Positions 18,977-27,860 of a stretch of 64,000 bases of DNA are shown piece by piece. The position numbers and the translations under genes are program-made. Every line of letters starts with the position of its first letter. Within the stretch, counting starts at the first letter, position 1. The stretch is from Rhizosaccharibacter radicis (lineage in GTDB: Bacteria; Pseudomonadota; Alphaproteobacteria; Acetobacterales; Acetobacteraceae): assembly GCA_024508355.1 (NCBI GenBank), contig JAMZEJ010000007.1, forward strand, positions 186,001 to 250,000, in the 5' to 3' direction. The notes beneath the pieces are model-generated. The model was not told the DNA's origin. It did no database searches and saw only the letters and a program-made list of their open reading frames with translations.

Positions 18977-19435
18977 ATGAACGCACTTGCTCAACTGGGG
19001 ATGGTCTCGGACTCTCCGAGCAATATCCAGTCGAACATCTCTTCCGCGGCAGTGGAGGAGTCGAAGGATTATTTCGTCGAGAAGGACGGGATGAAGTTCG
19101 CCGGGACCCATCTTCTTGTGGATCTTTGGGACGCCACCAATCTCGCTGATCCCGAGTTGATCGACCGCACCCTGCGTGAGGCTGCCGTCACGGCGGGGGC
19201 AACGATCCTGCACAGCCACTTCCACCATTTCTCCCCGAACGGTGGCGTATCCGGGGTGGTCGTGCTGGCCGAGAGCCACATCTCGATCCACACGTGGCCA
19301 GAGCGCAATTTCGCGGCCGTGGATATCTTCATGTGCGGCGCCTGCGATCCGCATCTGGCGATCCCGGTGATGCAGCGCACCTTCCAGTCTGGCCGTATCG
19401 AGCTGGACGAGCAGCGCCGAGGCCGCGTTCGTTAA
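18977..19435 (+). CDS. speD: S-adenosylmethionine decarboxylase proenzyme
   Basis: A 152-residue pyruvoyl enzyme that supplies decarboxylated SAM for spermidine synthesis. It self-cleaves before Ser100 in AESHISIHTWPE, and the downstream CGACDP motif (120-125) provides the catalytic Cys. Compared with the 126-residue Bacillus SpeD it carries roughly 35 extra residues at the N-terminus. A GTG directly before the ATG is also possible; the ATG at 18977 has a GGGGG-type site seven bases upstream. Paired with speE downstream. Confidence 0.95.
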   Translation: MNALAQLGMVSDSPSNIQSNISSAAVEESKDYFVEKDGMKFAGTHLLVDLWDATNLADPELIDRTLREAAVTAGATILHSHFHHFSPNGGVSGVVVLAESHISIHTWPERNFAAVDIFMCGACDPHLAIPVMQRTFQSGRIELDEQRRGRVR

Positions 19436-19463
19436 TCCCCCTCTATTGCGGGTGGTTCTGACG

Positions 19464-19491
19464 GGGCCGGGCGGTATGTCCGGCCCTTTTT
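19464..19491 (+). terminator. Rho-independent terminator between speD and speE
   Basis: GGGCCGG (19464-19470) pairs with CCGGCCC (19480-19486) around a nine-base loop and is followed by TTTTT at 19487-19491. It lies 28 bases after the speD stop and 28 before the speE start, so it should reduce read-through and set an uneven SpeD:SpeE ratio. Confidence 0.8.
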
Positions 19492-19519
19492 CTTGTTCTC
19501 AATCTGGAACCAGAAAGCC

Positions 19520-20386
19520 ATGACTGACGAGACCTGGATCAACGAGACACTTTATCCCGCGTGGGGGCAACGGTTCCGCATCGTCCGTGAACTGGCCCGC
19601 GTCCGGAGCGACTTCCAGGATATCGTGGTGTTCGAGAGCGAGACACACGGCCGCGTGCTGGTGCTCGACGGGGTCGTCCAGATCACGGAGGGCGACGAGT
19701 TCGTCTATCAGGAGATGCTGACACACGTGCCGTTGCTGACGCACGGCGACGCCAGGAGCGTGCTGATCATCGGTGCCGGAGACGGCGGGGTGTTGAAGCG
19801 CGTGCTCCAGCATCGCGGCGTCACCCGTGCGGTCATGGTCGAGATCGATGGGGAGGTCATTCGGCTTTCCAAGGAATTTCTTCCGGGGATTGCCGGCGAC
19901 GCGTGGTCTGATCCTCGTGCCGACGTGATCGTGGGGGATGGCATTGACTATGTCAGGCGGGCGCCCGACGCGTCCTTCGACGTGATTATCGTCGACAGCA
20001 CAGACCCGATCGGCGTGGGCGAGGTACTGTTCACCGACGAGTTCTACGAGAATTGCGCCCGGATCCTGACGACCAACGGCATGATCGTGAACCAATGCGG
20101 GGTGCCGTTCATGCAAGCCGATGAGCTTCGTGACACCAGCCTCCGGCGCGCGAAGTTCTTTCCGGTGGTTTCTGCCTATGTCGCGGCCGTCCCGACCTAT
20201 GTGGGCGGGTTCATGACCCTGGGAGTGGCCGCCAAAGGCGGAAGCTTAGACGGCATAGATAAAGCAACGATCGAAGAGCGTGCTGATCGCGCAGGCATCA
20301 CCGGCGCTACCCGATATTGGACGCCGGGCGTTCATGTCGCCAGCTTCGAACTGCCACCCTATATCGCTCAGCACCTACCTCGTTGA
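19520..20386 (+). CDS. speE: Spermidine synthase
   Basis: A 288-residue aminopropyltransferase that makes spermidine from putrescine and decarboxylated SAM. The SAM-binding motif GAGDGG is at 85-90, the acidic VEIDGEVI follows, and the catalytic VDSTDPIGVG loop is intact. The start at 19520 (MTDETWINETL) fits the family; the frame's earlier ATG at 19493 lies inside the terminator region. It converges on the reverse-strand fliP group. Confidence 0.95.
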   Translation: MTDETWINETLYPAWGQRFRIVRELARVRSDFQDIVVFESETHGRVLVLDGVVQITEGDEFVYQEMLTHVPLLTHGDARSVLIIGAGDGGVLKRVLQHRGVTRAVMVEIDGEVIRLSKEFLPGIAGDAWSDPRADVIVGDGIDYVRRAPDASFDVIIVDSTDPIGVGEVLFTDEFYENCARILTTNGMIVNQCGVPFMQADELRDTSLRRAKFFPVVSAYVAAVPTYVGGFMTLGVAAKGGSLDGIDKATIEERADRAGITGATRYWTPGVHVASFELPPYIAQHLPR

Positions 20387-20407
20387 CGCGAGGCTGACCG
20401 ACGCGGC

Positions 20408-20686
20408 CTAGAGGCGGCCGCGTTCGTCCCGCTCTTCCCGGCGTTCCGCATGACGCGTGCCGGTAAGATCTGGTGAGGGCCCGTCGTCCAGCGGGGCCAC
20501 CCGATCAATGTCCGGGCCGCTCTGGACGGCGTCGGGTCGGGCCGGTTCGACATTCTCGGCGCCCGAGCGCGTTCCGCCGATCCGATCGGCATTCGGCTGG
20601 CCGGGTGAAGCTGGCTTGTGGTGGTTGCCTGTATTCTGTTCACCCTGGGTGCGCAGGATGTTCTCCTCCGTATGATCCTGTTCCAC
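20408..20686 (-). CDS. Small hydrophilic protein downstream of fliP, unknown
   Basis: A possible 92-residue product starting at GTG 20686 with a GGGAG ten bases upstream. It is rich in charged residues, Gly and Pro, begins V/M-EQDHTEENILRTQ, and has no membrane segment or known motif, so it is probably disordered. The frame extends upstream into fliP with TTG and ATG options. GC-rich third positions support coding. It would be the last gene of the reverse-strand group ending at speE's convergent stop. Confidence 0.4.
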   Translation of the reverse strand: MEQDHTEENILRTQGEQNTGNHHKPASPGQPNADRIGGTRSGAENVEPARPDAVQSGPDIDRVAPLDDGPSPDLTGTRHAERREERDERGRL

Positions 20687-20744
20687 GGCAACATCTCCCT
20701 GTCTTCGCCGCCTATAACGCCCGGCCGGAGTGCGGTTGCACCGT

Positions 20745-21491
20745 TCAACTTCCTCCAAAGCTCTGGACCAGGCTGCCGGCAACCAGGTGCCACCCGTCGA
20801 CAAGCACGAAGAAGATCAACTTGAAGGGCAGGGAAATGCTGCTCGGCGGCAGCATCATCATGCCCAGGCTCATCAGGATGCTCGACACCACGATGTCGAT
20901 CACCAGGAAGGGCAGGAACAACAGGAAACCCATCTCGAAGCCCCGGCGCAGCTCGCCGACCATGAAAGCGGGGATCAGCGCCCGCCAAGGGGTGTCGCCG
21001 GGCGTCGCAGGGGACGGCAGGTGGGCAATATCGAGAAACAACCGGAGGTCCGGCGGCCGGACGTTGGTGATCATGAAATGGCGGAACGGTTCCGCTGCCG
21101 CCTGCAAGCCGTCCAGCTCGCCGACCTTGCCGTTCATCAACGGGAGCACGCCGTCGTTCCACGACTGCATCAGGGTGGGCTGCATCACGAAGAAGGTGAG
21201 AAAGAGGGCAAGCCCTATGAGTACGGTATTTGGCGGCGTTCCCTGCGCCCCGATCGCGCTGCGGAGCAGGGAAAGTACGATCACGATCCTGGTGAACGCC
21301 GTCACCATCACCATGAGGCTCGGCGATAGCGAAAGCAGGGTGATCAGGGCCGACAGCTGGACCAGCTTGCCCGTCGCACCCGCACCGGCCGCCTGACCGA
21401 GGTCGATGCTGATCGCCTGTGCCACGGCATGCTGCGGCATGCAGCACAACAGCAGCGGCAGCAACAGGAGAGCCGGGAGGAAGCGCCTCAT
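20745..21491 (-). CDS. fliP: Flagellar biosynthetic protein FliP
   Basis: A 248-residue core membrane protein of the flagellar type III export gate. It has a cleavable signal peptide (about 1-24), then the family core with FTRIVIVLSLLRSAIGAQ, two further hydrophobic helices, and the highly conserved end region MMMLPPSSISLPFKLIFFVL. Standard length. The start overlaps the fliO stop by four bases (21488-21491), so the two are coupled. Confidence 0.96.
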   Translation of the reverse strand: MRRFLPALLLLPLLLCCMPQHAVAQAISIDLGQAAGAGATGKLVQLSALITLLSLSPSLMVMVTAFTRIVIVLSLLRSAIGAQGTPPNTVLIGLALFLTFFVMQPTLMQSWNDGVLPLMNGKVGELDGLQAAAEPFRHFMITNVRPPDLRLFLDIAHLPSPATPGDTPWRALIPAFMVGELRRGFEMGFLLFLPFLVIDIVVSSILMSLGMMMLPPSSISLPFKLIFFVLVDGWHLVAGSLVQSFGGS

Positions 21492-21772
21492 CGGACAGCT
21501 TCCCCGTCCCGGGCGGTGTCGGCCCGATCCAGCCAGCCGATCGCCACATCGTTGGATCCGCCCGTCAACAACAGCAGCCGACGGCCATCGCAGGTTATCA
21601 TGTGCACCCGACGTCTGGCATCGAGCGGCAACGTTCCTTCCACCCGCAACGCCGAGGAAGCGCTCGATCTTACGGATCGATCACGAAAGCGGGCACCATA
21701 TCGGATCAGGCCGAGCAGGCCGAGCACCAAGGCCAGCGCGCCGAGGGAGGTGAGGATGTCGGATAGGGTCAT
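21488..21772 (-). CDS. fliO: Flagellar biosynthetic protein FliO-like
   Basis: A 94-residue protein with one N-terminal membrane helix (about 8-26) and a short cytosolic domain with the pattern LRVEGTLPLDARRRVHMITC followed by LLLLTGGSNDVAIGWL, typical of FliO. FliO helps assemble the FliP ring. The position directly before fliP, with a four-base overlap, strongly supports the call. Confidence 0.85.
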   Translation of the reverse strand: MTLSDILTSLGALALVLGLLGLIRYGARFRDRSVRSSASSALRVEGTLPLDARRRVHMITCDGRRLLLLTGGSNDVAIGWLDRADTARDGEAVR

Positions 21773-21806
21773 AGCGCGGCCTTTTGCCAGCGGGAGAAGC
21801 GGAGGA

Positions 21807-22097
21807 TCAGGCCGTGAGCGGCGGAGTGCCGGGATCAGGAGGCTTCAGGAGTGCCGTGACGCCGTCCAATCGGTTGCGCAGGCGCAGCAGGATTGGCCGC
21901 ACGGAGGCGGCAGCATCCGGTCCCAGGTCGAGCGTCTGGGCACATAACATGCCGACACGATCCTCAAGGCCTTCGAGCGAGACGCCAACCCCTGTCCGCG
22001 CCAGCGACGCCGCGACATCGAGCATCGCAACCAGCATCGCTCCCGCATCCAGGACGGCAACAAGACGATCCTGATCTGGAAGGGCGGGAACTTGCAT
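21807..22097 (-). CDS. Hypothetical protein upstream of fliO
   Basis: A 96-residue, mostly helical, soluble-looking protein (MQVPALPDQDRLVAVLDAGA at the start, Pro-rich at the end). No family recognised. It sits 34 bases before fliO on the same strand and divergent from flgB, so it probably belongs to the fliO-fliP transcript. It could be a small flagellar regulator or chaperone, but that is only position-based inference. Confidence 0.55.
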   Translation of the reverse strand: MQVPALPDQDRLVAVLDAGAMLVAMLDVAASLARTGVGVSLEGLEDRVGMLCAQTLDLGPDAAASVRPILLRLRNRLDGVTALLKPPDPGTPPLTA

Positions 22098-22122
22098 GCC
22101 CGCAAGCTTACTTCGTTGCCGG

Positions 22123-22137
22123 TTAAGGAGCCGTTAG
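22123..22137. promoter_or_regulatory. CtrA-like site in the divergent flagellar intergenic region
   Basis: TTAA-N7-TTAG lies between the divergent starts at 22097 and 22258. The CtrA consensus is TTAA-N7-TTAAC, so this differs in the second half-site. CtrA controls early flagellar genes in many alphaproteobacteria. Weak by sequence alone. Confidence 0.3.
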
Positions 22138-22257
22138 CGGCCCCGGCTACCGGTCGCGCCTTAATCTCCGGGGAACTTAACCAAGCGGAAACCTTCCTGA
22201 TGGCACTGTCGTCAGGACGCCGCGCGGGATCCCGCGCCGGCTGCGGAGGCGACGGGG

Positions 22258-22641
22258 ATGCAGACGACGCAGATGGATTTGCTGGATCTGGCGCGCGACC
22301 GCTTCGGCTGGCTCGAAGGCCGCCAGCGGATTCTCGCCCGCAACGTTGCCAACGCCAACACGCCGAACTACCAGCCCCATGACGCGGCGCCATTCTCGGC
22401 TGCTCTGGCGCAGTTCCAGGTCGCGACCGTGCGGACCGACCCGAACCATCTTTCCGGGGACACCGACGGTTCCTTAGACACGATCCGCGAAGTGCCCACG
22501 GAGCGGTCTCTGGACGGCAATGCCGTGAATATCGAGCAGCAGCTCACCGCCGTCGCCGACACGGACAGCCAGCAGCGTCTCGTGGCCGGCCTCTATGGCC
22601 GGTACATGAGCATGTTCTCCACCGTACTCGGCAAGGGCTGA
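22258..22641 (+). CDS. flgB: Flagellar basal-body rod protein FlgB
   Basis: A 127-residue proximal rod subunit. The N-terminal rod signature RQRILARNVANANTPNYQP is clear (about 22-40), as is the C-terminal helix that packs in the rod. Normal length. A CGGAGG site lies about six bases before the ATG. First gene of the flgB-flgC-fliE-fliQ-fliR-flhB operon; four bases separate it from flgC. Confidence 0.94.
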   Translation: MQTTQMDLLDLARDRFGWLEGRQRILARNVANANTPNYQPHDAAPFSAALAQFQVATVRTDPNHLSGDTDGSLDTIREVPTERSLDGNAVNIEQQLTAVADTDSQQRLVAGLYGRYMSMFSTVLGKG

Positions 22642-22645
22642 GGCC

Positions 22646-23053
22646 ATGGAGATGTCGCGTGCCCTCGATATCTCCGCGGCCGGCATGGATGCGCAGTCCA
22701 TGCGGCTGCGGGTGATCGCGGAAAATCTCGCCAACCAGGACACCACGGGCTCGGCTCCTGGCGCCGATCCCTACCGCCGCAAGACTATCACCTTCGCCGA
22801 GACGATGGATCGGGGGACGGGCCAACCGGAGGTGCAGGTCAAGCAGATAGGCCAGGACATGTCCGACTTCACCACCCGCTACGAGCCGTCGCACCCAGCT
22901 GCCGACGCGCAGGGCTACGTCAAGCTGCCGAACGTCAACAATTTCGTCGAGCTGATGGACATGCGCGAGGCCGAGCGCTCCTACAGCGCCAATCTCAACG
23001 TGATGCAGGTGACGCGCTCCATGCTCACCCGCACGATCGATCTGCTGCGATGA
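22646..23053 (+). CDS. flgC: Flagellar basal-body rod protein FlgC
   Basis: A 135-residue proximal rod subunit. It has the N-terminal rod motif (MRLRVIAENLANQDTTGSAP), the FlgC-specific PYRRK segment and the C-terminal NVNNFVELMDMREAERSYSA pattern. Its stop overlaps the start of fliE (ATGA at 23050-23053). Confidence 0.95.
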   Translation: MEMSRALDISAAGMDAQSMRLRVIAENLANQDTTGSAPGADPYRRKTITFAETMDRGTGQPEVQVKQIGQDMSDFTTRYEPSHPAADAQGYVKLPNVNNFVELMDMREAERSYSANLNVMQVTRSMLTRTIDLLR

Positions 23054-23373
23054 TCGACGCCCGAATGCTCGCGACGACACCCTCGGCGGCCGCCACCGCC
23101 TACGCCCGCACGCAGGATCGATCGTCCCTTGATGGCATAGGGGCAGGCGATGGGCTGCCCGATTTCGGATCGGCGATGCAGGACGCTATCCAGGGCGTGG
23201 TGCAGGCCGGGCATACGGCAGATGCGGAAGCCGCGAAGGGCCTGACCGGATCAGGCAATGTCACCGATGTGGTGATGGCGGTTTCGCGAGCGCAGATGGC
23301 GTTGCAATCGACCACGGTGATCCGGGACCGCGTGGTGCAGGCCTACCAGGACATCATGAAGATGTCGATCTGA
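23050..23373 (+). CDS. fliE: Flagellar hook-basal body complex protein FliE
   Basis: A 107-residue MS-ring/rod junction protein. The C-terminal half contains the family pattern (VTDVVMAVSRAQMALQSTTV followed by RDRVVQAYQDIMKMSI). The N-terminal part is variable, as usual. It is coupled to flgC by a four-base overlap. Confidence 0.93.
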   Translation: MIDARMLATTPSAAATAYARTQDRSSLDGIGAGDGLPDFGSAMQDAIQGVVQAGHTADAEAAKGLTGSGNVTDVVMAVSRAQMALQSTTVIRDRVVQAYQDIMKMSI

Positions 23374-23435
23374 ACGGCCATCGCCGGCGATCGAGACAGA
23401 ACGACCAATGACGCTCGGGCCAGGAGGGCCCTGCT

Positions 23436-23705
23436 ATGGAAGGCGAGATCGCGGTCGCGTTGCGCGACATGTTCATGGTGGTGCTCAAGCTGTCGGCACC
23501 AGGCCTGTTGACCGCGCTCGCGGTCGGACTGGTGATTTCCGTGATCCAGGCGGTGACGCAGATCAACGAGTCCACACTCGCCTTCGTACCCAAGGTGCTG
23601 GCCATCGGGATCGCGTTGAGCCTGACCGGCCACTTCATGTACGGCACCATGAACGACTACGCGCATCGGGTGTTCGACCGGCTGATCCTGGTGGGTGGGG
23701 AATGA
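23436..23705 (+). CDS. fliQ: Flagellar biosynthetic protein FliQ
   Basis: An 89-residue export-gate subunit with two membrane helices (about 15-37 and 55-75). The conserved AVTQINESTLAFVPKVLAI lies between and within them. Length is exactly typical. A CAGGAGGG site precedes the ATG. Its stop (23703-23705) is 34 bases before fliR. Confidence 0.95.
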   Translation: MEGEIAVALRDMFMVVLKLSAPGLLTALAVGLVISVIQAVTQINESTLAFVPKVLAIGIALSLTGHFMYGTMNDYAHRVFDRLILVGGE

Positions 23706-23739
23706 CACGGTCCGCTCCCCAGGCGGTTCTTTCGTCGCG

Positions 23740-24510
23740 ATGACCGATCCTTTGCTTTCGCAGCTGCCAGGCTGGGCGTTCGCCTTCGTGCTGGTGCTGT
23801 GCCGGGTTTCCGCGGCGGTGATGCTGCTGCCCGGGCTGGGCGAAAGCGCGCCGCCTGCCACAGTGCGGGCGGGCCTGGCGATCGGGATCGGTGTTCTTGT
23901 GCTGCCCGGGGCGATGGCGAGCCTGCCGCCCGAACCATCCCAGCCGATCGAGCTGCTGTCGCTGATCGCGGGCGAGTTGTTGCGTGGTGGGCTGCTCGGG
24001 TGGCTCGCGCGCCTGATGGCGCTGGCCTTGCCGATCGCCGGCCAGATCGCCGCCGTGCAGATCGGCCTTACGAGCGTGATCCAGCCGGATCCAGAACTCG
24101 GTGCGCAGAACAGCGGCACCAGCCGTCTCCTTTCCCTCGCCGCTCCGGTGATGATCCTGACCAGCGGCCTGTATGCGCTTCCGTTGCAGGCGCTTGTTGG
24201 GAGCTACCACGCGTTTCCGCCCGGAGGGCCCTTCTCGCTCGGTGACGCAGCGCAAGGGGTGGCACAAGCCACCAGCGCCTGTTTCGCCCTGGCCTTGAGG
24301 CTCGCGGCACCGTTGATCGTCGCTGGCCTCGGTTGGCAGACCTTGTCGGGATTTCTGGCGCGGCTGGTTCCCAGTCTGCAGTTGTTCCAGGTGGCGATGC
24401 CAGGACAGCTCCTGGGCGGTCTGCTGATCTTCGGTCTGCTGCTGCGGCAGATGCTCCAGACCTGGCTGGACGCGCTGGCACCCGCACTTTCTTCGCTTCC
24501 CGGCCGGTAG
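23740..24510 (+). CDS. fliR: Flagellar biosynthetic protein FliR
   Basis: A 256-residue export-gate membrane protein with about six hydrophobic helices. The early ALVLCRVSAA-type segment (VLVLCRVSAAVMLLPGLGE) and the late VPSLQLFQVAMPGQLLGGLL region match FliR. The frame opens at 23695, but the ATG at 23740 gives the normal N-terminus. Followed by flhB after seven bases. Confidence 0.93.
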   Translation: MTDPLLSQLPGWAFAFVLVLCRVSAAVMLLPGLGESAPPATVRAGLAIGIGVLVLPGAMASLPPEPSQPIELLSLIAGELLRGGLLGWLARLMALALPIAGQIAAVQIGLTSVIQPDPELGAQNSGTSRLLSLAAPVMILTSGLYALPLQALVGSYHAFPPGGPFSLGDAAQGVAQATSACFALALRLAAPLIVAGLGWQTLSGFLARLVPSLQLFQVAMPGQLLGGLLIFGLLLRQMLQTWLDALAPALSSLPGR

Positions 24511-24517
24511 AAGCCCC

Positions 24518-25603
24518 TTGGCGGATACGGACAAGGAAGATCGGACAGAAGCCCCGTCCGCCCGGCGGCTGGAGAAGGCGCGCGAGGACGGGCAGGTCGC
24601 CATGTCCCGCGAGCTGCAGACCGCGAGCGGTCTTGGAGCAGGGCTGCTTGTATTGGCGACGATGGCGCCATCGGAAGGCGCACACTTCGTCGGCCGGATG
24701 CGCGGCCTGATGGAGCGGTCGGGCAGCATCGATCTGTCCGGGGCGCGAGGACTGCGTCTCTGGGGAGAAGGGGTGACGGCCGCGCTGCATCTTTGTCTGC
24801 CGGTGATCCTGGCGGCGGTGGCCGGGATCGTGGCCGCGACCTTGTTGCAGACCGGCTTCCTGCTGCGTCCGGCGGCGCTGATGCCCAGCCTCAACCGGCT
24901 CAACCCTGCGAACGGCCTCAAGCGAGTGCTGGGCGGCGAGACCGCGGCGGAAACGGTGAAGGCACTGGTCAAGCTCATGGCCTTCGCGGCCATAGGCAGC
25001 CATCTGCTGACCCAGCTCTGGCCGCTGTTGCGTCGGGCTTCCGGCTGGGACGTCGTCCGACTGGAACGGGAAGCGGCGGCGGCCGTGCTTCATGGGATGC
25101 TGATGCTGCTGGCGGTACAAGGGGTGATCGCGCTCGCCGATGTGGCCTGGGTGCGCCACAAGCACATGCAGAAACTTCGGATGAGCCGCCAGGAGGTCCG
25201 CGACGAGCACAAGGAAAGCGAGGGCGATCCGCATTTCAAGGCAAAGCTGCGGCAGTTGAGGCGCCAGCGCGCGAAGCAGAGGCGGATGTTGGAGGCTGTC
25301 TCGACCGCGACCGTGGTGGTCACCAACCCGACCCACTACGCGGTAGCCCTGGCCTATCAAGGCGGCGACAAGGCCGCGCCGCGCATCGTGGCCAAAGGGG
25401 TTGACGCGGTGGCGGCCCGGATTCGCGAGGCAGCCCAGGATGCCAAAGTGCCGCTCGTCTCCAATCCGCCGCTGGCCCGCGCGCTCTACAAGCTGCCGCT
25501 CGAGAGTGAAGTCCCCCGCGAGCATTTCCAGGTGGTGGCCGGCATCATCGCCTATGTGTGGCGTCTGCGGCGGCCGGCACCGGGACCTCCGCCCGTGCGA
25601 TAG
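24518..25603 (+). CDS. flhB: Flagellar biosynthetic protein FlhB
   Basis: A 361-residue export substrate-specificity switch. It has the N-terminal DRTEAPSARRLEKAREDGQV, four membrane helices between about 35 and 210, a basic linker, and a cytosolic domain with the autocleavage motif NPTH at 270-273. The start is a TTG at 24518; no ATG gives the conserved N-terminus. It ends the operon; the next gene is recA. Confidence 0.95.
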   Translation: MADTDKEDRTEAPSARRLEKAREDGQVAMSRELQTASGLGAGLLVLATMAPSEGAHFVGRMRGLMERSGSIDLSGARGLRLWGEGVTAALHLCLPVILAAVAGIVAATLLQTGFLLRPAALMPSLNRLNPANGLKRVLGGETAAETVKALVKLMAFAAIGSHLLTQLWPLLRRASGWDVVRLEREAAAAVLHGMLMLLAVQGVIALADVAWVRHKHMQKLRMSRQEVRDEHKESEGDPHFKAKLRQLRRQRAKQRRMLEAVSTATVVVTNPTHYAVALAYQGGDKAAPRIVAKGVDAVAARIREAAQDAKVPLVSNPPLARALYKLPLESEVPREHFQVVAGIIAYVWRLRRPAPGPPPVR

Positions 25604-25634
25604 GGGGTCGAGCAAAGAAAACTCGACCTGATGC

Positions 25635-25664
25635 TTGAATGAGGCTGCGCAACTAGAACATTAT
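25635..25664 (+). promoter_or_regulatory. Candidate recA promoter
   Basis: TTGAAT (25635-25640) and CATTAT (25659-25664), spaced by 18 bases, lie about 100 bases before recA. The LexA box overlaps the -10 hexamer, as expected for SOS repression. Confidence 0.45.
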
Positions 25665-25670
25665 GCGAAC
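25656..25670. promoter_or_regulatory. LexA (SOS) operator of recA
   Basis: GAAC-N7-GAAC (gaacattatgcgaac) is a perfect match to the alphaproteobacterial LexA box GTTC-N7-GTTC read on the other strand. It lies 93 bases before the recA start. Strong evidence for SOS control. Confidence 0.85.
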
Positions 25671-25762
25671 ATCGATGGGAAACCGGACGTGCTGTCGTCG
25701 TCGCGATCGGCGCGTTAGGATGTCCGGACCGCAGGTTCGCGGGTGCCTGGAGGAATAGTTCT

Positions 25763-26800
<1,038 letters not shown>

Positions 26801-26808
26801 GCTCGGTG

Positions 26809-26834
26809 ACCGGTCGGGATCGTGCCCGGCCGGT
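26809..26834 (+). terminator. Stem-loop after recA
   Basis: ACCGGTCGGG (26809-26818) pairs with CCCGGCCGGT (26825-26834) with one G-U pair and a six-base loop, nine bases after the recA stop. No T tract follows, so termination strength is uncertain. Confidence 0.45.
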
Positions 26835-27417
26835 TCGACGCTGGGGGGCGCGTTCCTTCGGCCCGCGGTTCCCAGGGTCGGCGCGCCCCGACAGCCGCCG
26901 CCTCTCTGTCTCATCGTGATCAGGTCGCTTCCGCTGGACCGGGACGCGACCGCGAGAGGGCGTCCCCGCGCGGTCGGACCGGATGGTGCTCCTGTTGTTC
27001 GTCGCGTCGATGCCCACGTCCGCGACGCACGGGTCCAGAGCGGATTATCAAGGTCGAGGGCCGGAAGGTCCGTCAGACAGGCTCCTCGGAAGAGCCTTCT
27101 TCCAATACTTGGCTGCCAGACGCCAACATGGTTCCGGCATCGGCCTTTTCGGAACCGGTCCGATCCCCGCAGATCGATGCGAAAGGGCCGGTGACGAACT
27201 GCCGCCGGGGCGCGCCGCATCTCGTCGGCCGCGGGCCCTGCCGCCCTGCCTGACGGAGGCTGTTCCTCGGTAAGCTCCCGTCGCTTTCCATCCGGGTCGG
27301 CCCACGACGTCACACGGGCGATGTGCCGAACGAACGCCCACCCCAGCAGTGATTGCCGCTTCGGCGATCCAGCAAACCAGGGGGATGTTTTGTCCCCTGG
27401 AAGCGGCGATCCGTGCG
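26835..27417. other. Gene-free stretch downstream of recA
   Basis: About 580 bases with only overlapping short frames of low-complexity Arg/Gly/Pro composition, none resembling a known protein. No RNA gene recognised. In several relatives alaS follows recA; it is not here. Confidence 0.5.
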
Positions 27418-27627
27418 TCAGCCCCGCGGGGCCGGCAGGGAAGGGTTCGTATCGGCCGCCGGCGGGGGGACCGGTCCGCCTCCAATCCCGGCGCTCCACC
27501 GCGCGCCCAGCAACCGATGGACAGGTTCGGGCAAGCGACTATCGATCCCCGCCACGCCGCGCCGGGCGCGATCGGCTTCCATCAGCGCGGCGATCAACTG
27601 CGGTCCGGCGGAAAGATGGCGTTGCAT
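27418..27627 (-). CDS. Small putative protein with Fur-like box upstream
   Basis: A 69-residue frame starting MQRHLSAGPQLIAALMEADR, helical at the start and Pro-rich at the end. An AGAGGGG site lies about nine bases before the ATG, and a Fur-like palindrome lies about 45 bases upstream. No family recognised and no Cys residues, so it is not a bacterioferritin-associated ferredoxin. It is the only frame in this gap with a plausible start context. Confidence 0.35.
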   Translation of the reverse strand: MQRHLSAGPQLIAALMEADRARRGVAGIDSRLPEPVHRLLGARWSAGIGGGPVPPPAADTNPSLPAPRG

Positions 27628-27670
27628 GGGAACCGACCCCTCTTGGTGAAGGCCTCAGGTTAGACAAGAC

Positions 27671-27685
27671 TGATAATCATTCGCA
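27671..27685. promoter_or_regulatory. Fur-like box
   Basis: TGATAATCATTCGCA matches 12 of the 14 palindromic positions of the 7-1-7 Fur box (TGATAAT-N-ATTATCA). It lies between the small reverse-strand ORF at 27627 and icd at 27861 and could serve either. Prediction from sequence only. Confidence 0.45.
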
Positions 27686-27860
27686 AGGCGCCGGATCGAG
27701 TCGACCCCCCGCGATCCGAGCATCGCGTCGACGTGATGCATAGCCGGGCACCTGCTTGCCGGGATGCGGCGCGGGTGCAACTTTGCCGCTTGCGCGAGGA
27801 GGGGTGGCCGTCCAGCGGTCCCGCCCAGGGCGACGTCCAAACGAGAACAGGATACCGACT

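Noticed and set aside
22198..22215. TGGCAC resembling a sigma-54 -24 element before flgB
   Set aside because: The required GC at -12 with correct spacing is absent (TCAGG follows), so it was not called.
27048..27485. Reverse frame of 145 codons after recA
   Set aside because: Composition is Arg/Pro/Gly-rich without secondary-structure pattern, no good ribosome binding site, and several overlapping frames of equal quality exist.
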